The notes beneath the pieces were generated by a model. That model was not told where the DNA came from. It worked only from the letters and a program-made list of their open reading frames with translations, and made no database searches. Positions 59,665 through 64,000 of a stretch of DNA of 64,000 nt are shown here, piece by piece. The position numbers and the translations under genes were made by a program. Source of the stretch: Thermoplasmatota archaeon (GTDB lineage Archaea; Thermoplasmatota; E2; DHVEG-1; B18-G2); NCBI GenBank assembly GCA_029259115.1, contig JAPDJO010000018.1:1-64000 (forward strand), in the 5' to 3' direction. How positions within the stretch are numbered: position 1 is the stretch's first letter; every line of letters begins with the position of its first letter.

Positions 59665-59865
59665 TTGCGTTACACAAGATTTGAAAAGGCTAGAATCATA
59701 GGTGCAAGGGCTCTGCAGATATCTATGGGAGCACCTATCTTGATAAAGGTTCCGAAAGGTGTTATAGATCCAGTGCAAATAGCAATGTTGGAATTTGAAG
59801 AAGGTGCGATTCCAATAACGGTTATAAGAAAATCGGACATCAAACCCAAGGTTGATTGGGAGTGA
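59665..59865 (+). CDS. rpoK: RNA polymerase subunit Rpo6 (RpoK)
   Basis: 66 residues. [22 protein letters not shown] is the RpoK/omega signature, then [28 protein letters not shown]. Assembles and stabilises the archaeal RNA polymerase. The start is TTG 59665 with GGAGG about 8 nt upstream. TATA-like TTTTTAAATAG lies around 59602. It is cotranscribed with S2. Confidence 0.95.
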   Translation: MRYTRFEKARIIGARALQISMGAPILIKVPKGVIDPVQIAMLEFEEGAIPITVIRKSDIKPKVDWE

Positions 59866-59869
59866 TTAG

Positions 59870-60487
59870 ATGGCGGAAGAGCAGAAATTAGAGGAGCAGA
59901 TGCTTGTACCAGAAGAGATATACCTTACCTCTGGAGTCCATATTGGAACAAGGCAGAAAACTTCGGATATGATGCAGTTCATCTACAAGGTTAGAAGTGA
60001 TGGTCTTTACATAATTGATATCAAGAAGACGGATCAAAGAATAAGATTTGCTGCAAAATTTTTAGCAAAGTATGAACCAGAAAACATACTTGTGGTATCT
60101 GCGAGACAGTATGGTCAAAAACCCATACAGCAATTTGCAAATCATACCGGAGCTATAGCTATACCTGGAAGATTTTTGCCAGGGACACTTACAAATCCAA
60201 ACTCAAAAGTCTATCTAGAGCCTGATGTCATAGTAATAACGGATCCACTTGTAGATAATCAAGCTCTCCAAGAAGCAAAGAATGTTGGTATTCCTTGTGT
60301 CGCTCTTTGTGATACCAACAACGAGTTGAGATATGTTGATCTCGCTATCCCAACAAACAATAAGGGTAGAAGAGCTTTGGCTCTCGTTTATTGGCTGCTA
60401 GCCAGAGAATTTTTGAAAGAGAAAGGAAAGATTAAGGATTATTCTGAGTTTACTCCAAAGGTAGAGGAGTTTGAAGCCGAGATATAG
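59870..60487 (+). CDS. rps2: Ribosomal protein S2 (uS2)
   Basis: 205 residues. [33 protein letters not shown] is split as [12 protein letters not shown] and [51 protein letters not shown], and [20 protein letters not shown]. Archaeal length. Follows rpoK by 4 nt. Confidence 0.97.
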   Translation: MAEEQKLEEQMLVPEEIYLTSGVHIGTRQKTSDMMQFIYKVRSDGLYIIDIKKTDQRIRFAAKFLAKYEPENILVVSARQYGQKPIQQFANHTGAIAIPGRFLPGTLTNPNSKVYLEPDVIVITDPLVDNQALQEAKNVGIPCVALCDTNNELRYVDLAIPTNNKGRRALALVYWLLAREFLKEKGKIKDYSEFTPKVEEFEAEI

Positions 60488-60489
60488 GT

Positions 60490-61194
60490 ATGGAGAGAAA
60501 GATATATTTCTCGTTCCACGACATACCGTTTTCTGAGCATAACTATTCTTACCCATCTAAGCCTCCCCTGACAAGCAAGACGGAGATTATCCATCTTGGT
60601 ATAGCTATGATAGTTTTGTCTGTAGCTTTTGCATTCGCCATGGCAGAAGGGATTTTTGGATTAATTTATTCTAGTGACCCTCTCGGAAACATTCTCTACT
60701 ACCTCCAATTCTCTTCTCTAGGAATACTAACAGGTTTCTTTTTTCATGAATTATCTCATAAGCTAATGGCTAGAAGATACGGACTATGGGCAGAATTTAG
60801 GATGTTTTCTCAAGGTTTAATGCTAGCCCTGATATTTGGTATATTTTTTGGCTTTGTTATAGCTGCGCCAGGCGCAGTTAACGTGTGGGGAGGAGCAAGG
60901 AGATTTGAGTTTGGAAGAATAGCAGCCGCAGGTCCTCTTGCAAATATAGTGATTGGTGCACTTGCTATGCTGGGATATATAGAGTTGGGTTTGGACAGTT
61001 TTTATGGGAGTGTACTGGGTTTCATTTGTATGGTGAATGTATTTCTTGCATTCTTCAATCTCATTCCATTTGGTCCCTTAGATGGTAGAAAGATCATTGC
61101 ATGGAACTCTATAGTTTGGGCTGTTATGTTTATTATCTCCATCTTTCTTTTGGTAGTCTATATGGGTAGAGGAATAGTTATCCCTGGATTTTAG
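60490..61194 (+). CDS. M50-type site-2 intramembrane metalloprotease
   Basis: 234 residues with about six helices. The zinc site HELSHKL (HExxH) lies in the second helix; the third ligand is Asp in FGPLDGRK (LDG motif). AAAGPLANIVIGAL is the conserved core helix. The family cuts membrane-anchored regulators; no partner is seen. It begins 2 nt after rps2, so it is co-transcribed with it. The 3' end overlaps the fumarase beta gene by 17 nt. Confidence 0.85.
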   Translation: MERKIYFSFHDIPFSEHNYSYPSKPPLTSKTEIIHLGIAMIVLSVAFAFAMAEGIFGLIYSSDPLGNILYYLQFSSLGILTGFFFHELSHKLMARRYGLWAEFRMFSQGLMLALIFGIFFGFVIAAPGAVNVWGGARRFEFGRIAAAGPLANIVIGALAMLGYIELGLDSFYGSVLGFICMVNVFLAFFNLIPFGPLDGRKIIAWNSIVWAVMFIISIFLLVVYMGRGIVIPGF

Positions 61195-61732
61195 CTCTCC
61201 TTTTGATATCTTCATAAAGGTTGTTTCCCTCTGAGTCTATCGATACGATAAGAGGGCCAAATCTTTTTACCTCGAAGATCCAAATAGCTTCGGGCATACC
61301 CATGTCTAACCAGAAAACATCCTTAACTTTGGCTATGGATTTTGCAGCCACAAGGGAGGCTCCTCCTGTAAAGCTACAGTATACTGCTCCATAATCTTTA
61401 CAGGCTTTGGATGTTTTAGCTCCCATCCCTCCCTTACCTATGATCATCCTTACACCTGTACATTTTATAAAATCAGCCTCTATCCCTTCTAACCTATAAC
61501 TAGTCGTTGGCCCCGCAGATAAGATTTTCCATTCATCGTTCCCTCTTTTTGCTATTGGACCGCAATGATACACCGCAAGATCTCTCATATCTATAGGGAT
61601 GTCTTTACAACTAGATACTATCCTTCTGTGTGCTTTATCTCTAGCTGTGACTAACGTTCCTGATAGATAAACTACATCTCCAACTTTCAATTCTCTTATC
61701 TCCTCTTCCCTTAAGGGTGTCTTTAGATCCAT
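61178..61732 (-). CDS. Class I fumarate hydratase, beta subunit
   Basis: 184 residues. LKTPLREEEIRELKVGDVVYLSG is the opening, RDKAHRR, YHCGPIAKR, AGPTTSYRLEG, IGKGGM, and YCSFTGGASLVAAKSIAKV with WLDMGMPEAIW. Pairs with the alpha subunit to convert fumarate and malate. L(+)-tartrate dehydratase is the alternative within the same family. Starts within the alpha gene (10-nt overlap). Confidence 0.9.
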   Translation of the reverse strand: MDLKTPLREEEIRELKVGDVVYLSGTLVTARDKAHRRIVSSCKDIPIDMRDLAVYHCGPIAKRGNDEWKILSAGPTTSYRLEGIEADFIKCTGVRMIIGKGGMGAKTSKACKDYGAVYCSFTGGASLVAAKSIAKVKDVFWLDMGMPEAIWIFEVKRFGPLIVSIDSEGNNLYEDIKRRAKIQG

Positions 61733-62577
61733 TCCACTTCACCATCTTCTTTTATAACAACAGTTGCTCTACGGTTTGCCCAGCATTGAATAGACACAGC
61801 AACAGGAAAACTCGCAGGGTGTCTGGATGCATATTCTATATGCACATCCAGAGCTGTAGTCTTTCCTCCTAACCCCATGGGTCCTATTCCTGTCTCATTT
61901 ATTCTCTTTAGCAGCCTTTCCTCAAGATCAGCCAAGGTTCTGTTCTTGCTTCTCTCGCCAACAGATCTAAGTAAGGATCTTTTTGCTAGCTTCATTGCTA
62001 TGTCAGCGCCGCCGCCTATACCTATGCCTACAATCACCGGAGGGCAGGGTTTACCACCACATTCTATAATATGGTTAACAACAAAATCCTCTATCCTCTC
62101 AATGCCATCAGACGGATTGAACATTTTAAGAGTTGAGCAGTTCTCGCTTCCTCCGCCTTTGGGCAAAACCGTTATCTTGCAATCTTTACCCTCAATGAGA
62201 TTCCATTCTATCCAAGGAATTTTTTCTCCTACATTTCCAGTATTCTTTTCTGTAAATGGATTTACACAGTTCGGTCTGAGAGGAATTTTTTCGGTTGCAA
62301 TTTTCACAGCTCTGTGGATGGAACTTTGAATTTCGTGTTTGTAAGGAAAATCTATTCCAACATCTACGAAGAATATCAATGTTCCTGTATCCTGGCATAT
62401 CGGTAACTTTTCTTTCCTAGCTATCTTTATGTTCTCCAAGATAGTTTTTAGTTGGAGTTTCGCTATATGATTTGTTTCTTTTCTATATGCATCTTCTAAT
62501 GCTTTTTCTGTGTCTTTTGGGAGATCCGTTTCTGCTTCTTTTATCAGATTAAATATGTGTCGAGATAAATCTTCCAT
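61723..62577 (-). CDS. Class I fumarate hydratase, alpha subunit
   Basis: 284 residues, the 4Fe-4S subunit. PICQDTGTLIFFVDVG has the first cluster Cys, PKGGGSENCSTLKM the second, and ECGGKPCPPVIVGIGIGGGAD the third, with GPMGLGGKTTALDVHIEYASRHPASFPVAVSI at the end (key: GIGPMGLGGKTTAL). Oxygen-sensitive [4Fe-4S] enzyme. Cytoplasmic. Confidence 0.92.
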   Translation of the reverse strand: MEDLSRHIFNLIKEAETDLPKDTEKALEDAYRKETNHIAKLQLKTILENIKIARKEKLPICQDTGTLIFFVDVGIDFPYKHEIQSSIHRAVKIATEKIPLRPNCVNPFTEKNTGNVGEKIPWIEWNLIEGKDCKITVLPKGGGSENCSTLKMFNPSDGIERIEDFVVNHIIECGGKPCPPVIVGIGIGGGADIAMKLAKRSLLRSVGERSKNRTLADLEERLLKRINETGIGPMGLGGKTTALDVHIEYASRHPASFPVAVSIQCWANRRATVVIKEDGEVEWI

Positions 62578-62610
62578 ACAAAACCGAGAGTAGAGTGAGA
62601 ATATATAAAA

Positions 62611-63810
62611 CTAGAGTCTGAGCTTCCTTCTTTGTTTCTCTTGCTCCTTGCGTATTTTCTCAATCAGTTTCAATTTTGTTAATTCATCTCTTGATATTCT
62701 TCCCCTCCTTGGTTTTCTCTCTACTTCCTTTTTAACTTCGAGGGGGTGCTCTTTTGTCTCCTTTTCTGGTATCTGCACTCTTTTTGGTTTCTCTATCCTT
62801 GGCCTCCTCCTTATTTTAAGGGATAGTATCGTCTTAGCTGCAATGAGAATCAGTATAAGGATTACGATTATGAAAACTATGTAAAGTCCTCCCACCTGAG
62901 GATTTGAGGAAATGCCTTCGACCATCACTATAAAGCTTCCGAGATACGTTTGGTTTGGATTAAGAACAGATGTTGCATATACTTTTACTTCATAGGGCTT
63001 CCCATATTCGAATAATTTTCTTGGAGATGAGACAACGAAAGTTACTTTCTTACTCTCCCCAGGCTTTATAACTAATTGTTGCTCCTTTGCTTCAGCTTTT
63101 ATACCGCTCTCTCCTTCCAATGTAAAATGCAGAGTGTCTTCATAATATCCTTTATTTGTGACTGTAGCAGTAACGGTAGAAGTAGACCATGGTGGTAGAT
63201 ATATTCTAGGTTGATCGACTACCATCTCAATATAGGGGTATTTCTGTAATTTAACTGGCACGTATATGTAAGAAGTTCCTATGTTTTTTCCATTGTAACT
63301 ATATCTAATGCATTTTATACCAATGGTAACCGAATAATCCATAGCTGTTTTATCTGCCCACACATAGAGTTTTATATGATGAACTACTCCATCGGTAGTT
63401 GGCGAAACCGATGGTGGTATAACTTTCATTTTCCAACCTCTGGGATTTCCTTCTACGATTTCTGGATAAAAAGAGAGAGTATTATAACCAAAGAAATCAG
63501 CATAATCTTTAAACCTAATTTTTGGCCATATTACCCAAACCAATAGTTTACCATACCATCGTAAGCCAGGGATATTAAGAAACTCTTGAGAAAAGTAAGT
63601 CCAATTAAAACCGTTCTTATCAATTACCGTTATGTTGATGGAGGTCCATTTTCCCGGTTCTACTGGAGGTATATCACCATCTATAGTAGCAACCACATAG
63701 GCGCTCTCTTCCTCTTGCGCTTTTGCTGTAATGAAGCAGTAGATACTACTAAATAGAATGAGGAAAAGGAATACTAAGATTACTGATGTATTTTTCCTAG
63801 ACACTATCAT
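62611..63810 (-). CDS. Secreted/membrane Ig-like protein with basic cytoplasmic tail
   Basis: 399 residues from ATG 63810. Signal helix NTSVILVFLFLILFSSIYCF, a beta domain (~30-190) with WVIWPKIRFKDYADFFGYN, an Ig-like (alpha-Gal/NPCBM-type) domain at ~200-300 (PWSTSTVTATVTNKGYYED, IKPGESKKVTFVVSSP), a membrane helix GLYIVFIIVILILILIAA and an ~85-residue Arg/Lys/Glu-rich cytoplasmic tail. The function is unknown; a surface protein that signals or docks inside is possible. Confidence 0.65.
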   Translation of the reverse strand: MIVSRKNTSVILVFLFLILFSSIYCFITAKAQEEESAYVVATIDGDIPPVEPGKWTSINITVIDKNGFNWTYFSQEFLNIPGLRWYGKLLVWVIWPKIRFKDYADFFGYNTLSFYPEIVEGNPRGWKMKVIPPSVSPTTDGVVHHIKLYVWADKTAMDYSVTIGIKCIRYSYNGKNIGTSYIYVPVKLQKYPYIEMVVDQPRIYLPPWSTSTVTATVTNKGYYEDTLHFTLEGESGIKAEAKEQQLVIKPGESKKVTFVVSSPRKLFEYGKPYEVKVYATSVLNPNQTYLGSFIVMVEGISSNPQVGGLYIVFIIVILILILIAAKTILSLKIRRRPRIEKPKRVQIPEKETKEHPLEVKKEVERKPRRGRISRDELTKLKLIEKIRKEQEKQRRKLRL

Positions 63811-63870
63811 TCCCACCCCTTTCAAATATATTGAGATGGTAATGGAAAGCTCTGTACCCTGTAGATCCTT

Positions 63871-64000
63871 TTACTCCCTTTTTGTTCCCATCTTAAAGAA
63901 TATAGCTACCACGGCTATTATTATGGCAATAATCACTATTATCGCCGCTAGCAGCGGTACAGGCATGTAGAATCCGACGTTCTGAACAGTTATATCAACA
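63871..64000 (-). CDS. C-terminal part of a membrane-anchored protein (3' end only)
   Basis: The frame enters from the right edge and ends at TAA (63871-63873). The 42 visible residues are ITVQNVGFYMPVPLLAAII then a long helix and the basic end FFKMGTKRE. It looks like the anchor of another surface protein, upstream of and on the same strand as the 62611 gene. Confidence 0.55.
   Translation of the reverse strand, partial: VDITVQNVGFYMPVPLLAAIIVIIAIIIAVVAIFFKMGTKRE

Overview
The window is archaeal chromosome, about 38-40% G+C by eye. The archaeal markers are: sn-glycerol-1-phosphate dehydrogenase, CDP-archaeol synthase and two geranylgeranyl-reductase-family proteins (ether lipids); an archaeal ribosomal protein operon with S4e, L32e, L19e, aIF1 and the RNase P protein Rnp1; Rpo6 (RpoK); Tsr3, Taw2 and an Mtq2-type methyltransferase; class III signal-peptide pilins; and a PGF-CTERM-like sorting tail. 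TATA-like boxes often lie about 25 nt before start codons, so many transcripts look leaderless. An L32e with a helix-hairpin-helix (HhH) N-terminus, the many PKD/Ig-like surface proteins, and a bacterial-type MetK fit a euryarchaeote, perhaps a Thermoplasmata/DHVE2-like lineage. That placement is an inference.

Layout. 1-7,900: partial phosphotransacetylase-like protein, rpe, tpiA, membrane proteins, carS, the tsr3-taw2 pair, a membrane-protein pair and a radical SAM protein. 7,900-13,450: a ten-repeat surface protein diverging from a tightly overlapping trio of lipoate ligase, homocitrate/isopropylmalate synthase-like enzyme and biotin-synthase-like radical SAM protein. 13,450-14,100: MNT/HEPN pair with a frameshifted toxin. 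14,270-25,140: two geranylgeranyl reductases, a FIST/roadblock/KaiC-like signalling operon, DUF63, egsA, UPF0179, metK, tRNA-Ile and a small heat-shock protein. 25,220-43,200: a type IV pilus (Tad-like) and surface-adhesin island with a prepilin peptidase, four pilins, a TadA-type ATPase, two TadC-type membrane proteins, a pilin-like LamG protein, large adhesins, a pseudopilin, a KaiC-like ATPase and a degenerate receiver. Two back-to-back MNT/HEPN pairs sit inside it. 43,250-46,500: secreted proteins, an isoprenylcysteine-methyltransferase-like protein and a second biotin-synthase-like radical SAM protein. 46,600-58,320: a long ribosomal protein operon, L3 to L30. 58,370-64,000: a small unknown protein, an SDR epimerase, rpoK, rps2, an M50 protease, two-subunit fumarase and secreted/membrane proteins.

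Most notable: (i) the L3 leader can fold into a compact three-way junction, with a second copy of one hairpin sequence just before the start codon; (ii) the promoter of the two-pilin operon lies between 14-nt inverted repeats; (iii) KaiC-like ATPase, roadblock and FIST genes are coupled by 4-nt overlaps; (iv) a lipoate ligase, a chain-elongation synthase and a LipS-like radical SAM protein form one operon. No CRISPR array, insertion sequence, rRNA gene or replication origin was recognised. No gene-free stretch exceeds 300 bases. The longest are about 200-260 nt (689-890, 27,900-28,160, 45,565-45,784, 46,514-46,710); their contents are described in the entries or rejected items.
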